DNA from: Hirudinaria manillensis | Taxonomy: Eukaryota; Annelida; Clitellata; Hirudinida; Hirudinidae | DNA: 64,000 nucleotides | Direction of reading: 5' to 3' | Assembly (NCBI GenBank): GCA_034509925.1 | Contig: CM067534.1 | Location: 6,412,001 to 6,476,000, forward strand | In this document: positions 24,442-42,428 of the stretch, piece after piece | Layout: each line of letters starts with the position of its first letter | Position numbering within the stretch: the first letter of the stretch is position 1 | Position numbers and translations under genes: made by a program | The notes under the pieces: generated by a model | What the model was told of the DNA's origin: nothing | Database searches by the model: none | Seen by the model: the letters and a program-made list of their open reading frames with translations, nothing else

Positions 24442-25477
24442 TTTAATAGAACTCAGAAATTGTACCTGAGGAGCATAAATTTAGTACATGCAAATGATGC
24501 AGAGATGCACTAATCTGGAGACTGAGCAGAAAATAAATTTAAAAAAGTAATAAATTAATTAATTAACCATTAATAACAAATAAATTATTAATAACGAATG
24601 ATTAATTGACAATGTTTACGTAATTTATGATAATTTATGATAAAACCTGGTGAATTACTTGGACTGTTGTTGTTGCATCACCAGAGCAGGCCATCAAAAT
24701 GAATTCGGCCCTTTATTGTCAGAAAAGCATTACAATCCCCAATCTGATTGTACAAGCAGAAGTTGCCTGACAAATAAAATTCATTATAAAAAGGTTTTAA
24801 AATATTTAATTTGAATTTAATTGTGACAGTAAAAGAAGCAATTTAATCATCTCAAATACTTTGCCATTCGAGTTCGTGCAAAACGAATATTCCCAGGCCA
24901 TTAGTGACACCATTGAAAGTATATTTTCAGGGATGTGCGTGGTCGTTTAAAATATTTATTTTGCGTCTTAAACGTTAATTTAAATTATTTCCACTAAGTA
25001 ATCGTGTTAATTTATTTGATATTAACTTCTATATTAATCGTTTCATCGACATCTTCGATTTATTTAAATTTAAGGTCTTAAAAAATATAAAAAACGTTTA
25101 GAAATTGTTTAGAAATTGCGCTTTAAACGGACAATGTTATCATCGTCGTCAGCTTCGTTGAAGTTCAAAGAACCACAAAAATACTCAAAAAATATTTGCG
25201 GACGTTTATTAATTTTTTTGAAATTTAAAAATTTTAATTCGATATTTTATTTGTTAGGGTTAGGGTTAGATATTTTATTTGTTCAGCATTTTATTTCTAT
25301 TTATCGTTTATTTACTTTTATATGCCACTTAATGATTTCAAATTTGTCGGAGGATTTCCAGATTCCACCTTCAACAGAGTTTTCATTCATCATTTAAAAT
25401 GCTAAGCGACTTGAATATTCAGATCCCGTCGTAAGCATTTGCTAATGAATAATTTATTTATGCTGATGAGCCTGCAG

Positions 25478-30533
<5,056 letters not shown>

Positions 30534-31429
30534 TGGCGCTCTTATTATGATCGTTATTATTAATTATTTATTAATTATTCCATTAATTATTATGACTATT
30601 GTCCATTATATTATTATTATTGCTGTCAATGTTGTTATCATTGCTTCTTGCAACTTATCCCTTGTGATCATTTCACGAACAATTTGAATATTAAGTAATA
30701 TTAAATTATATTAAATCACATTGAAACTCGCATCAAATGCTTTTCAATTGCACTGTTGATGTTCAACTTCTTAGAAATTAAAATGTTTACCTGAAATACA
30801 TTTATGTTTATCGGACGAATGGGGGGCGTGGCTTAACCGACAGTCGATCAATTATTCATGAGTTAGTGCCGTTAATGCGAGAACGAATAATGAATAAACG
30901 ATGAATTCATTAAAACCTTTCTATGGTAATTACCAAAACAACGTCACATGAATCGGCCAATGGGCGCCCTCGTCCGGACAGATAAGACGGCCTCCTGCTA
31001 CTGCATAAACATGAGATGCATCATCCCTGAACCCTGATGGATGGAAAGACAGGGGTGGGCAAGAATTTCAAAGGGACAGGCCTCTGGTGGCCTCTGAATC
31101 CGTATTTTTTATTTTGCTGCGAATGGTTTTATTATTTCCGGATGAAATAATTAAAAGAATATCGATATTATTATTATATAACATATTTATGTATACATGT
31201 TGCAGCATTATCTTTGACAAGTAATGATAATAACCTCAATTATGACAAATTACGTAATCAATGAGTTCGACTTTTACGACCCTAGGGTCGTCTCATCCCT
31301 TTTATCGCCCGCGTTAAGATGTTTGGTTATCAAATCACAGCCTAGCACGGGGTTGAACCGGGAAGCAGTTTATGACTGTAAGAGGACTCAGGAGTGCCAC
31401 GAGCAGGTCAGTGCAAAGGATGGCGTGTA

Positions 31430-31566
31430 TGATGGATATGATACATGTGGTTGTGATAGATATGATATGATACAAGTGGTTGTGATAGATATGGTATGAT
31501 ACATGTGATTGTGATAGATATGGTATGATACATGTGATTGTGATAGATGTGATGTGATACAAATGG
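31430..31566. repeat. 29 bp minisatellite
   Basis: Four to five copies of a 29 bp unit containing TTGTGATAGATATGGTATGA. Unit starts are at about 31451, 31480, 31509 and 31538. It generates Tyr/His-rich frames of no coding value. Confidence 0.85.
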
Positions 31567-31807
31567 CAGGTATCTGCTAGATAGCACCAAATGCGTAATC
31601 TGAGTTTGAAATTAAAGCCGTAATCATCCGTCGCGGATTATATTGAGCTGAACACATTGCATTCATCCTGAATTGCTACTGTAGTGTACTTGTTACATAC
31701 ATATATCTAATATTGCGTGCACATGCACTTAAAGGTTGTTATTCTGATGTTATTAGGGAAAATATCTCTAAAAATCTTGTTAAATAATACATTGGAAAGA
31801 TACTTAC

Positions 31808-32038
31808 ACTATGGCCACAGCTGCAAGAATTATTATTAAGTCAAGAACGTCGAATAAACACCGTTTACTTTCAGAGCCATAAAAATCCCACCGAGTGACT
31901 TTAAAAGTGGAAATTCCCCTTTCTATTTTAAGCACCCAATCCATCAGGAGAATCAAAGCTAACGTGGGAAATACCCGGCCAATCAATCGGTGGTCTTTGT
32001 AAAGCCAGTGGAATTTATGGATTGAATTTATCACGACT
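31808..32038 (-). CDS. candidate exon of an unknown membrane protein
   Basis: A 231 bp minus-strand open segment is bounded by a CCCAG acceptor and a strong GTAAGTAT donor. It encodes two hydrophobic stretches (FPTLALILLMDWVL and LFDVLDLIIILAAVAIV) separated by a charged linker. The LLMDWVLK and FDVLDLIIIL patterns are reminiscent of S2-S3 segments of voltage-sensor domains, but the match is too short to call. No partner exon was found. A neighbouring minus-strand frame at about 32.9-33.0 kb (VQLSILILPMSGF) is another weak hydrophobic candidate. Confidence 0.3.
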
Positions 32039-33861
32039 CTGGGATTATTGTGTGATTTGTCTGAATTTATTTCGGATTATTTGAAATTAAAAGTTTGTAA
32101 CTTTTGGCAGTTTATGTTACAACACTGCGAGACCAATTCTCACGTACTTCACGATTAGTTCACCGACATTCACACACACATATACGCACAAACACCACGT
32201 ACGGTCAGTCTGACCTCTAGCTATGGTAGGTCCAAACAAATAATGCTTCAATTATAGATGTCTCAAATGATAATTTCGATATATCAAATATCAAGTTGTG
32301 TTGCATAACCTACTCAGAATCGTAATTTGATTATTGCTATGCATTTAAGAGTAGTTTTTTCTGTATTTATTTTTTATATAATTAAGATGCACATATAAGG
32401 ACGTTTGAAGTTTATTCTTTAGAATAAAGTGTATGCAGTGCTATGAATTCCTGAAGGAATCTGGAGCTCCAATCATCAGGTTCGTCTCTCATTCTGACCG
32501 CCACCCTTGAAACCAAGAATTTCGTATTTCATAAGTTTCACAAAAGCAACAAAACGCTGTTCCAAAATTAGGTGATAAGTTTCGACTGTTTATATTTCCG
32601 ATGTCCTGATTTATTTGATTTTCGTTCCACACTTGATGGTGTTTCTCACAAAAAGTTTCCTCATCTTCCTGGCACGTTCGCATTCTGGCTGAGTTCAAAT
32701 GGTTAAGAGAATGGAATTCCTTTCAACCAGTTACGAACCCCCTGCGGTTCGCTACACTATGCCCCCAACCTAAAGCCGATAAGCATCATCATGGAGCATC
32801 ATTTATGCTTCTTGCGGACAAGAGACATCTTAAAACAAAAAGTTTGAATTAATCGATTCTCGGCTAATAGTTTTAATAAGAATGAAATGCTTACAGTTTT
32901 TTTTTTACAGTCAATAGTCATTAGCGAAGAATTGACCAGCTCGAGAAATCCACTCATTGGCAATATGAGAATCGATAGCTGGACATCGTAGGATACCATT
33001 AGCAGGTCCTAACTTGTGCTCAGGCGTTGAAGAAAATTAACGACTCTGAAGATTCACAAGCCTTTTAATCCCGTGTTTTAAATGCAACGTGGAGGCTTAC
33101 TTCCGGTCTTAATCAATTCTATCGCTTCCTGGGCTCCTAATGACTGGGCGTGAAGCTTCGTGTTCTTTGCGTTGTAAACAAGGTTTATGGAAACTTTATG
33201 GTCCTGAAATGATTTATATCGGGCGTTTGGAGATAAAATGTAATTACAGCTTCATTGGCCCCATTCCAACATCAAATGGATAAGCAATTGATCGTGTCAT
33301 AACAGAATATAAACATCTTTACGTGTATACAAAATACAATTCTCCATATGTCGCATGTTCTTTGGCAGCTAAAGTTTGTACGGAGGTCTGCAACATTTTG
33401 ATGATATTGCAGCAAGGCTACATCACAATTCTATTTGTGCCAAAGACCTAGTATACCAATGATAATGATTTATAGTCCTAACCCACATTATTACTCTACC
33501 TATGCCCTGCTGGCCCTATGCTTTTTCGCCCAAACTTCTCCAGCATCCAATAAAATTAATATCGAGGACATAGATGGAGCCAGTAACACATAGGGTACTT
33601 AAATTTTGTTTTGCAGATTTAAGAAATTATTCACTTTTTGAAGTGTATTTCTTGAAAATCACGCAAATAAATTATTTAGGTGCTCTGTTCATTCAACCAA
33701 GAATTGAATTTTAGTTTCTATTGGGCAAGAACAATCCGAACGGTCATTATTACCAATATCCAAACATGTAAAGTAGGTATTTATAGGTAAAGTCCATATT
33801 TATGAACATAATGAATATTCATGAAAATTATCAACATGCATGCTCCGCTTTCCGAGCAGCA

Positions 33862-36800
33862 TCAACAAAAAGGGTCGAATGTTTTGAAAGTTTTTGTAAA
33901 TTCAACTGTTTTTCTCCTTTGCTCCTCAAAGTCATCGAACCTTGGCTTCCTCCACAAAGTGGACTCCAAATCCAGAAGTCCACCCAAAACCTCCTGGATT
34001 GGGTAAAGTATGAATATTAATCGACATAAATGAATTTGCTAATTCAAGTCAGGCCTAGGACAATAGGCGACAGACGCTCACCCTTCCAAAGTACCACGGA
34101 AAACTTCCCTCGTCTTCGATGACGTGTCCGTAACCGTCATCCGTTCCAAAGCCGACGTGGAAATAAGGAAAACCGGCTGGAATCTATATATACAAACATA
34201 TATATAGTTGCATTAGTATATAAATATATCAGAATCTATACATACATACATATATTTATATATATATATTTATGGTTTTATGTTATATTGAAGTTTATTA
34301 GTATTAGTTTATTATATATATTTGCATTAGTATATATATCTGTTTTCAGATTTCGAATGGCTTACATGGTAATTGCAAAATAAAAAAAAAGGTATTGTGC
34401 ACTAATAAACTTCAACGTAACATAAAACCATAAATAGTTACACAGACCCAAAGACAGTCCATTATGAGGACTTGTTCAACATTAGGAAAATTTTGCAACT
34501 AAGCAAGAGAACTGATTCAACAACCATCTAGCACATGTGCTACCAAATATCACTTCAAAAATTTCATAATCGATTCATCATCCCAACAATAATCTCAGTA
34601 GACAGACATCTTTGTCAAATTCAAGATAAATTTACTCATTATATGATGGTAATCACATAATTAATCTATTAAACCGTTTGGCCACCTAGCTGGATTGAAA
34701 TCCCTTCTGGCCAACTGATATTAATGTAATAATATTTAAAAAAAAAAATAAAAACTAACGGATCTCTTGACTCCTCCCCTGATTGTGACCAATTTCTTGT
34801 TGTTGCTCCACTCTGGTCCGCACTCGTTGATGGCCTTCTGGAAGCAGATCGGAGCGACTTCCCCGATCTCCCTTGGCACGGGGATGCACTCGATGACCAG
34901 GTGGGGGTAGGATTTCAAGTTCTTGCACGTCTCCATGAAGACGACATCTTCATCGTTTGCCTCGAACATCCTCACCAAACTCTTTTTGTACGTCTGCATT
35001 AGATAGAGAAGAAAAAAAATGTCAAAAATCCTAATTTAAACCGTTTAAGACTATTTAAGGGAGATCTTTTTTAAACTTTAACAACAAACAATTTGAATCA
35101 CACATGATCAATTACATTTCAATTAATTAACTAACTTTTGCAAAAAGTGTTTAAAAAAAGCAAAACAACAGTCTTTAAAATACCAACAACAACAGCAGCA
35201 ACAACAAAAACTTGTGACTAACATTGATTTCCTCCAGGACGTCTTCATCGCAAGCTGTACTCTGAACGACGTGTTGCAAAGTCACGATGAGACAATGACC
35301 TTCCACCATGGACTTGTTACGTGGCACGCACAACAGCGCCTGCAACAACAAGCAAATCGGGTCATAATCATCATCATTCCGGCACAATTAATAATCGCGT
35401 GTCCGTATTTTTATTATAAATCATTCGGATAACTTGGAGCAAAAAAAAGCAGAACCTTCGTTCCCATGGAAACGACGAGATGCTTCTGAATGTTCTTGAA
35501 GCAGAACGTGCAATCTCCGATCTTCGAGGACATTTTCTTCTGCTCTGAAAATAAAAAAAAACAAAACAAAACAATACAAAACTAAACAAAAACATAACCA
35601 CGACGTCAGGTTTTCAACTCGCGACACGAAGATTTCAATAGAAAACCGACCGATGATTGCGAGTTGTTTCTGCTTCGAGAAGGTCTTTGAAGGTTTGTTG
35701 GTTGATTCGTTTCTCAACATTTCGTCATCAATCGTTTCATCTTCATACAACGGTCGGGCAGCCTGACATTTGGGACGTGGAATTTTTAGGCGTAAGCAAT
35801 GATTTTTAACTAAAATAACGTTTTATAAATAATAATAATAAAATAATAATAATCGATCGTGTAACTTGGTCGATTAATGTGAAGAAAATATCTTTTTAAA
35901 AAAAATCAGGCAAACGATGAAAAGTAAACTACGATTACAAATTGAAACTTTTAAAACATTTGTCTAAAAAAATATAACCACTTTCTTTCACTCACCCTTC
36001 CGGCCATCCTGTTGATGGCATCGACATCATCACTTCCGCGACCGAGTTTCTCTTCCCTGACGAGCGCCTCCAGGGACTTTTGGTCGTCGTCATGGAAATA
36101 TCTGAATCTCTGTCCGTCCCTGTGAGTCTCCAGCTTCTGCCTCTTGTTTCTTCCCTGAGGTTCAAAGGTGGTTCTCTTGTCCTGGAATGGAACAGCTCCT
36201 CCCCTCTGGTTTTGAAGTACCAGAATTTCCTCCTCTTCATCCTCTTCCTCATCTTTCGTCGAGATGGCTTTGTTTTTTCCGTTTCCTCCAGGATTCGGAC
36301 GAGCCGAGCCTTCAATTGCGGCTTTCAACTGCTTGACCAAATCCTGTTTTAATAGTCCAGAAATTAATTAATTAATTAATTTGTTAAATTACTGATGTTA
36401 TTGTTTAGAAATCATTCAAAAGAATGAATCGATAGCAATCAACTTGTTATGTCAACATCGTAAACCTACCTTATCTCCCATCATCTCTGCTCTCAGCAAC
36501 TTAGCAGAAAGTTTGTTTTTTTCCTCGGCCGAAAGCTGTTTTGGGGGCTCTTGAATGTTTTGCTCGCTTCTAATTTCTTTGTCTGCGTTTCTCGGCTTTG
36601 CCTCAGAATTTGAGGATGTTGACGGAGGAAATGGTTTCACTTCCTGTGGATCATCGTTTCTTCTTCTGCAATTCTCCTGATAAAATCGATCCCTCTGGCC
36701 GTATCTCTTATCATTTCTTCTATCATCTATGTCTCTTCTTCTTTCATCCCTATCCCTTTCTCTATCATCTATATCTTTCTTTCTGTCATCAATATCTTTT

Positions 36801-37535
36801 CTTCTGTCATGTTCCCTCTTTCTTCCAGAAAAATAATCAGAGTCCAGTGAGTCATTAGGTTTTGTCAACGATTTGTTTTTGAAGGACTCCCTACTCCTCC
36901 TGTTGTCTGATGATGATGATGATGATGGATGACCAGTTGATGCCAAGTAAAGTTCTGCCTCTTTGATCTTGTTGTGCAGAAAGGACAATGATCCATATCT
37001 TTCAGCTGCAACCTCTTCTAAGGACTTACCCTCATCTGAGGCCATCTCTTTGCACCTTTGCAGGGCTTTTTTCCACCACGATAAACCTCCATCACCAGCT
37101 GTTGAACCTTGTTTCCTGTTTGAATCATTTGGCTTTGGCAAACCAGATCCACCATTTTTCCAGTAGGGATTGAGCTCTTTTGAATTCTGTCCAGGCTGTT
37201 GAAAATGTGTCTATTTATCAACTAGTAATAAATACAATATTACAAACTAAATATTTTCTTATTTCGCAACGTTTTCTTAGGTTACGTCACTGTTAAAACA
37301 TATGATAATTGAAATTTATACTTCCTTTCAAAACTTAAAAGAAATAAATTTTGGATGATATACAAAACGCATGGAATCAAGAAGATTACTATTGCAATGC
37401 GTGCGCAACACGCATCATTTGAAACAACGTTTAACTTGAACCAATTTTTACCTTAGCCTCAGGAATTACATGCTTTGTTTTATCTTTTGATTTGCACGTT
37501 ATACTGTTCAGAAGTGAGTCAAGATCGGAATCCAT
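33862..37535 (-). CDS. CWF19L2: CWF19-like protein 2 (spliceosome-associated)
   Basis: Eight exons in order: complement 37452-37535, 36470-37195, 35996-36343, 35651-35762, 35456-35544, 35223-35339, 34760-34993, 34082-34183, with the last at 33862-33993. That makes nine exons and a protein of about 647 aa. Every boundary has GT-AG signals and phases are continuous. The N-terminal half is charged and low-complexity, with Asp-Arg repeats (RDIDDRKKDIDDR type) and SKSRE-like stretches. The C-terminal third is the CwfJ pair: a CTFC zinc-binding motif near residue 435, the HIT-like EGHCLI near 466, then YPHLVIECIPVPREIGE and a final YFGREVLGGLLDLE to FDPFC stop. Fission yeast Cwf19 and human CWF19L2 act in spliceosome disassembly and lariat turnover in the nucleus. 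The start ATG at 37535 faces the UPRT start 749 bp away. A six-serine run is coded by a CAT-type repeat near 36915. Confidence 0.9.
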
Positions 37536-38283
37536 TACTTTGTTTTGTTCAGTAGCGATCGCTCGCCAACTCAATTTTCGTTCGATTACGAATCTTAATC
37601 CCTATTATTATATTTCACAAATCAAAACAAAGACTACGAACAACGAGGTAAACATTCCTTTTGGAATGCATTAAATGTTGCGTCTACCATAAACCACTAC
37701 ATTTATTTTCAGGAATTACATGATTCCTTAGAAAAGTAGATCTAGTAGATCACGTTAGGGCACCTCTGTCTGTGTAACACTTACGTTGAAGTAATCTCTT
37801 GAGATTTAATCTCTTATCCACTAGAAGTAAAATAAATGGTAATTATTTCTAAATAATTCTACATATAAATGATAAAGAAGGCTAAAAATAGATGGTTAAA
37901 TTTAGGTGCCTATATTTTGCCAGACATGCCCATATGGTGTTGTGCACGGTGCATGTGCATTCACAGTCGTAATAATTCACAAGGTACCTTTTTCCATCAA
38001 GATCAAAAGAGCGCATTTATATGCCACTTTAGATTTCCTTTTCATTGTCTATTTCATGGTAACAATCATTGCATAACAATGATTTTTACGAAATGAATAA
38101 AAGTAAATGACAATACATATTGTTTATATTTTTGATCGGTGAAACACGTTGTTTTTTAGAAGGTCGAAAGCTAAATTTGTTGTGGTTCGGTTACTAACTT
38201 ATCCTTTTGCGCATTGATATACATATAAATCTAAGAGCTAGTGACTGTCAAGCTCTTTTTCAGCAGTAGTTGTGCCATTGAAT
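37536..38283. promoter_or_regulatory. shared divergent promoter region
   Basis: The 748 bp between the start codons of CWF19L2 (minus) and UPRT (plus) must hold both promoters and 5' UTRs if both starts are right. It is AT-rich and microsatellite-free. I see no clear TATA or initiator pair. A bidirectional promoter is inferred only from the head-to-head layout. Confidence 0.4.
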
Positions 38284-39841
38284 ATGGATGACGTTCTGAC
38301 AAATCCAAATCTTATTATACTGAAGATTACAAACCAGATTAAAGAACTTCAAACTGTTATTAGAGACAGGTGACTTTGTTTTATTTTTAAATATGACCGG
38401 CTTTTTAGTGCATAAACAAGATTCATTAATGACTTATTTTACCTGATGTTGATAATATTTCAGACAGACAAAAAGAAACGACTTTATATTTTATGCCGAT
38501 AGACTGGTATTTTCTTTCTACAGTATATCATTTGTCTGATTAGTCTTGCAACAATATTTATGTTCATTTTCAGATTCGCCTCATTGTTGAAGAAAGTCTC
38601 AATCAGTTGCCATATGTACCACACATAGTCACAACTCCAACAGGTGAAAGGCTGATTTAATATTAGCATTTTGTTCAAAAACGGTTAAATAATCACTTCG
38701 AAAATGCAATTACAGTCATGTTATCTAATTTTGGTTCATTCAGGTGAAATATATGAAGGTCTGAAATATGAAGAAGGAAATTGTGGTGTTAGTGTCATGA
38801 GAAGTGGTGAGAACAGCCTTTTATATTCATATAAATATGTTTGATGAAGTTTTGAGTACAACATAAACTCACTTGTGTTTTGAATTTCTAAATTATGAAA
38901 TTCAACGTGGGTCCATGCCCATCAGTTTCTATTCTGAAAAGAGTTCAATTTAAGGTGAAGCAATGGAACAAGGTCTCAGGGATTGCTGTCGGTCGATAAG
39001 AATTGGAAAGATTCTGGTCAGCAAGGATCAAGACACGAGGGAAGCAAAAGTTTTTTATGCAAAATTTCCTGCCGACATTTCAGAAAGGAAGGTGCTGCTC
39101 ATGTACCCGATACTTTGTAAGTGACGTTATCGTATTAAATAATATTCATAAAAAGTTTATTACTTAGAAATGTGTTAATCTTTACTTAACTTATTAAATA
39201 CATTTCTTCATTTGAGTTTCTTTCTTGTCTCAAATAATTGTCTGAATTATTGTCTGACAAGGCAAATACCGACCGGAACTTGAATCATTGCTCGTAATGG
39301 CACATTAGACAAAACAACATAATAATGCAACAACCTTTGGACTCACAAATTGCATTTTTACATCGACTCTGTTTTATTTTATACCTTTCCGTTGACACCT
39401 CATTTGTTAACATTTCTAGTAAAAATTAGTTTTTCTTTTGCTTAAATTATTTTCTCTGACAGCCACAGGGAACTCAGTCTGCAGAGCAATAGAAGTGCTT
39501 ATTCAGAATTCAGTAGTAGAGGATAGGATCATAGTCCTTACTCTGTTTGCTGCCCCAGAAGGTGTCATTCATATGTCAATTAATTATTTTTGTTATTTTA
39601 AGTTGACCATAGTCAGCCATACTATTCTACATTTCTGGCAACTAGGCATACCAACATAGGAGCCTTGTATACACATATATACTCTTATCCAAACCATTTT
39701 TCACCCAAATTTCATGCCACTAAAAATTTTTCAGGCCTCAGAAAGCTGTTTAAAGAATTTCCAAAAGTACGACTCCTAACGTCTGAAGTTGACGACGATC
39801 CACCAAACCATTTTGGTCAGAAATACTTTGGAACCGACTGA
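38284..39841 (+). CDS. UPRT: uracil phosphoribosyltransferase homologue
   Basis: Seven exons: 38284-38369, 38464-38506, 38574-38643, 38744-38806, 38955-39116, 39463-39561, 39735-39841. They sum to 630 bp, 209 aa plus stop, with all phases continuous. Family landmarks in order are IRLIVEESLNQLPY, TPTGEIYEGLKYEEGNCGVS, VMRSGEAMEQGLRDCCRSIRIG, VLLMYPILSTGNSV (the PRPP-binding loop region) and the C-terminal HFGQKYFGTD ending. The bacterial/protist enzyme makes UMP from uracil and PRPP. Metazoan UPRT homologues keep the fold but are reported to lack residues needed for uracil binding, so catalysis should not be assumed. At 209 aa it is shorter than human UPRT (about 309 aa), mainly lacking the N-terminal extension. 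A poly(A) signal AATAAA is at 39976-39981. It is tail-to-tail with the DDIAS-like gene, 383 bp apart. Confidence 0.9.
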
Positions 39842-39975
39842 GCCGCCAGAGGGAAAACGTTCAAATTCCGTCTGCCGATTTCCCGTCTTCAGATCGACTT
39901 GGCAAAACGTTTTGGTTTTGAAAAATGCCTGCTCTTATGTTCCCAAATGATCAAATCTCTTCTGTGATTGGAGTC

Positions 39976-39981
39976 AATAAA
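39976..39981 (+). terminator. poly(A) signal of the UPRT homologue
   Basis: AATAAA lies 135 bp after the UPRT stop codon, before the convergent DDIAS-like gene begins. Confidence 0.6.
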
Positions 39982-40224
39982 TACATTTATGGAAGTATTA
40001 ATGATTTTCAATTTATTTGCTTTGATATGAAAAAAAAGGGAGTGTTGACTTGATGAAGGTTGTTGGTTTTTATGATTCTTTTGATTAATTTAAGTGACAG
40101 CAGAAATCCAAATTTTGCAGACACAAGCAACCCAATATACAAAAAATTATTTCAATTATTGAAAACAAATGTTAAATAATATGTCTGACGACCCTGCAGG
40201 TTAAGTTCTATCGTTGAGTAAACA

Positions 40225-41627
40225 TCAACCTGTGGATTCAAAGAGATCCATGCTCTGAGCATCATCGCCATCTTGGTCCACTTCGGATCTACTGGCAAAG
40301 AGGTCGCTGACCGATTTGTCATCGCATCCGAAGGCGAGAGCGGACGACTGGCACGCTTCCGAGATTCTCCGCCTTTTGGCTCGATGCTGGGGACAAGCGG
40401 GGGTGCTCGTGACATGGGAATGTCTTTGCCTCTTGAAGATGTGGCTCCAGGTTACGTCCATGTTTGTGCTGTCGTTAAACGAATCTTTTGCGTCGTTGGA
40501 CGTCGGCATACGAACGCCATTGTTGCTGCCGTCGTTCCGAGGGCTGCTCGGCATCACCGGAGTCATTGGAATCTGCAGGAGGATGCTATCGTTCGTACTC
40601 CAAACCTCTGAGAAATTGAAATTATTTTGTGGTGATTCCAAAAGTATTGGATGTTTCAATTTGGATTTGTTCTCAGCGACTTCCGTGTAAGTAAAACTGA
40701 AAGAATTTCTAAAAAATTCTTTTACAAAAGAGTCATTCATCAACAAGCTGGGTTTGTTATGCTCCATGGTCACATGGACATCTGCTCCTGGAAAAGTTGA
40801 ACAAACATCTTTGTTTTGATCGGGATAGCCACCCTTGTACTCTCCGGCTTTGGACCAATCCTCATCCCGATGCCAAAGCGTTTTCTGAATTTCACTTGCC
40901 CTTCGTTTCATTGTTTGGGCTTCACGTTTGAGCTCGTTGAGATAATCTTCTTCAGCAGACTCTGACTGAATGTGTTGGAATTCAGCCAAAATGCAAAAAA
41001 GCACTGTCACAGATGTTGTGTTTCTGTGCACTGAAACCATTTGCTTCACAGAGAGTGATGATCTATTGGCATTTGAAGCTCCTTGATCAGAAGATTTCAA
41101 TGGAAAAACTTGGTTTGAATTGAATTCAAAACAAAATATTTGGCCAACGAAAACCTCGGACATTGCAGAGTTTAAAATTGTTTTTGATCTGCTTTTACTT
41201 CCATCAGTCTTATTTATAAGATCCACCAGCCTGGAGAAAACATAAGACAGATTACACCAACTTCAATAAATCAATAAAACTTAGGTAATTTGTTCCTACC
41301 TGACCAAATCGTATGCTTTGCACCCGAAGTATTTTTCTAACAATTTGTCGAAAACTGTGATTAGAATTCTATTCGAGTTACGAGCGATTACAAACTTCAA
41401 CTTGTATTTGCAGGTCGTTGTTACGTCATTCGATTTACATCTGTAGCACGTAAATCTGAAGCATTCACATTACATTAGATATCGCACTTTGTTATTTGGT
41501 ACATTCTTAAGACGTACCCCTTTGATCGGTAATCTACTTTTTTCTGACAACCGTGACACGCATAATAATAAAAGTCTTCAGACTTTACAACTCCAAGAAT
41601 ACTGGCAACTAAGAAATCTCTGGCCAT
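40225..41627 (-). CDS. DDIAS: DDIAS/noxin-like protein
   Basis: Three exons: complement 41518-41627, 41300-41455, 40225-41230, giving 423 aa with continuous phases. The N-terminus (MARDFLVASILGVVKSEDF) is followed by a four-cysteine zinc ribbon, CHGC at residues 24-27 and CYRC at 40-43, and then an OB-fold-like segment (YKLKFVIARNSNRILITVF, LLEKYFGC). This is the replication-factor-A C-terminal type fold found in vertebrate DDIAS (DNA damage-induced apoptosis suppressor, noxin). The rest is Ser/Asn-rich and likely disordered, ending in an acidic tail (DQDGDDAQSMDLFE). In vertebrates the protein responds to DNA damage and suppresses apoptosis; the role here is inferred. It is much shorter than human DDIAS (about 1000 aa). 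Other RPA-like zinc/OB proteins are the alternative. Confidence 0.75.
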
Positions 41628-42358
41628 AAAATGGATTAAATCATTTATTAACTTGCAACATTAACTTGATTATTGGACGATAATCCCACCCCAATTTTGA
41701 AACTGGAACCAAAACAAAAACCCCTATAGTTGAGGATTGTATAATCTCAAATTATGAGTAGCTAGGAATAAAAGTGTTCAACCCGTTTGATTTATAAATG
41801 AAAGTAATTTTAAAATGTTTATCCGTTAAAATTTTCCTTTCGATTGAAAAAGATCATGAGATGATTTTTATTCAAAATCATTGAATATTCGTGTCGATGA
41901 AGACAATTCTTGACGGATTTTTATGAATTGTGCTGTAGTAGTTAACTTATTTAATAAACTAACGATTTACACCGATCGTCAACTGAATTTGAAAAAAGCA
42001 ACAAATCCCAATTTCTCTTTGTCTACCTATTAAGATGTCATCATTTTACAACATACAAACGTTAAAAAAATCAATTTAGAAAATTTTATTACGTAAAGGC
42101 AACTCTTTGTCACGAAAGCAGTTTTATTAAAACGGGGATGAAGCACAATCAGTCAGTTGATGTTATGTTAGTTTTACGTATCGATTTGGACCTTTAAAAC
42201 AAAAGTCTTTTAAAGAACAACACAAACTTGTTTTGTTTGCTTTGAAAAGAAAAACGCACAACATTTGGACTGTTATTTCGATCAGAGATCATGAAAAGTC
42301 CCTAACAACGAATCGAACGTTTTGTTGGAAACAACAGCTCCATTATCATCTGACATCT

Positions 42359-42365
42359 TATAAAA
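42359..42365 (+). promoter_or_regulatory. TATA-like box of the micro-exon gene
   Basis: TATAAAA lies 70 bp before the ATG at 42429. A transcript starting about 30 bp downstream would have a short 5' UTR of about 40 bp made largely of CAACA repeats. No other gene here has such a clear TATA. Confidence 0.4.
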
Positions 42366-42428
42366 CTTGCTTTGCAACCACAACAACACAACAACACGGC
42401 TCGGCTCCAACAACTTCAACAGCTCAAG

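Larger units (their letters stand above)
15183..25477. other. long microsatellite-rich stretch with few gene signals
   Basis: Between the lectin gene start and the next coding exon, only the candidate exon at 16979-17135 looks coding. The rest is AT-rich filler plus repeats: CATC 18592-18670, CAA 18985-19115, TG/GC 20405-20528, TCA 21167-21291, GAT 21565-21695, TTA 21976-22030, GTT/CGT about 23500-23600, a 14 bp TTTGTATTCCATGC-type tandem at 24164-24242, and a TGACCT array at 24378-24441. The first exon (signal peptide) of the 25.5 kb receptor gene should lie in here, but I could not find it. Confidence 0.6.
30534..33861. other. mostly empty intergenic stretch
   Basis: Contains a 29 bp minisatellite near 31430-31566, a B-box-like word at 31349-31359 and one doubtful membrane-type exon at 31808-32038. 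Otherwise no coding or RNA gene signal. Microsatellites become much rarer from about 31.6 kb and stay rare until about 45 kb. Confidence 0.6.

Noticed and set aside
33480..33600. Plus-strand frame resembling a small secreted peptide (ALLALCFFAQTSPA)
   Set aside because: No in-frame ATG and no splice acceptor giving one.
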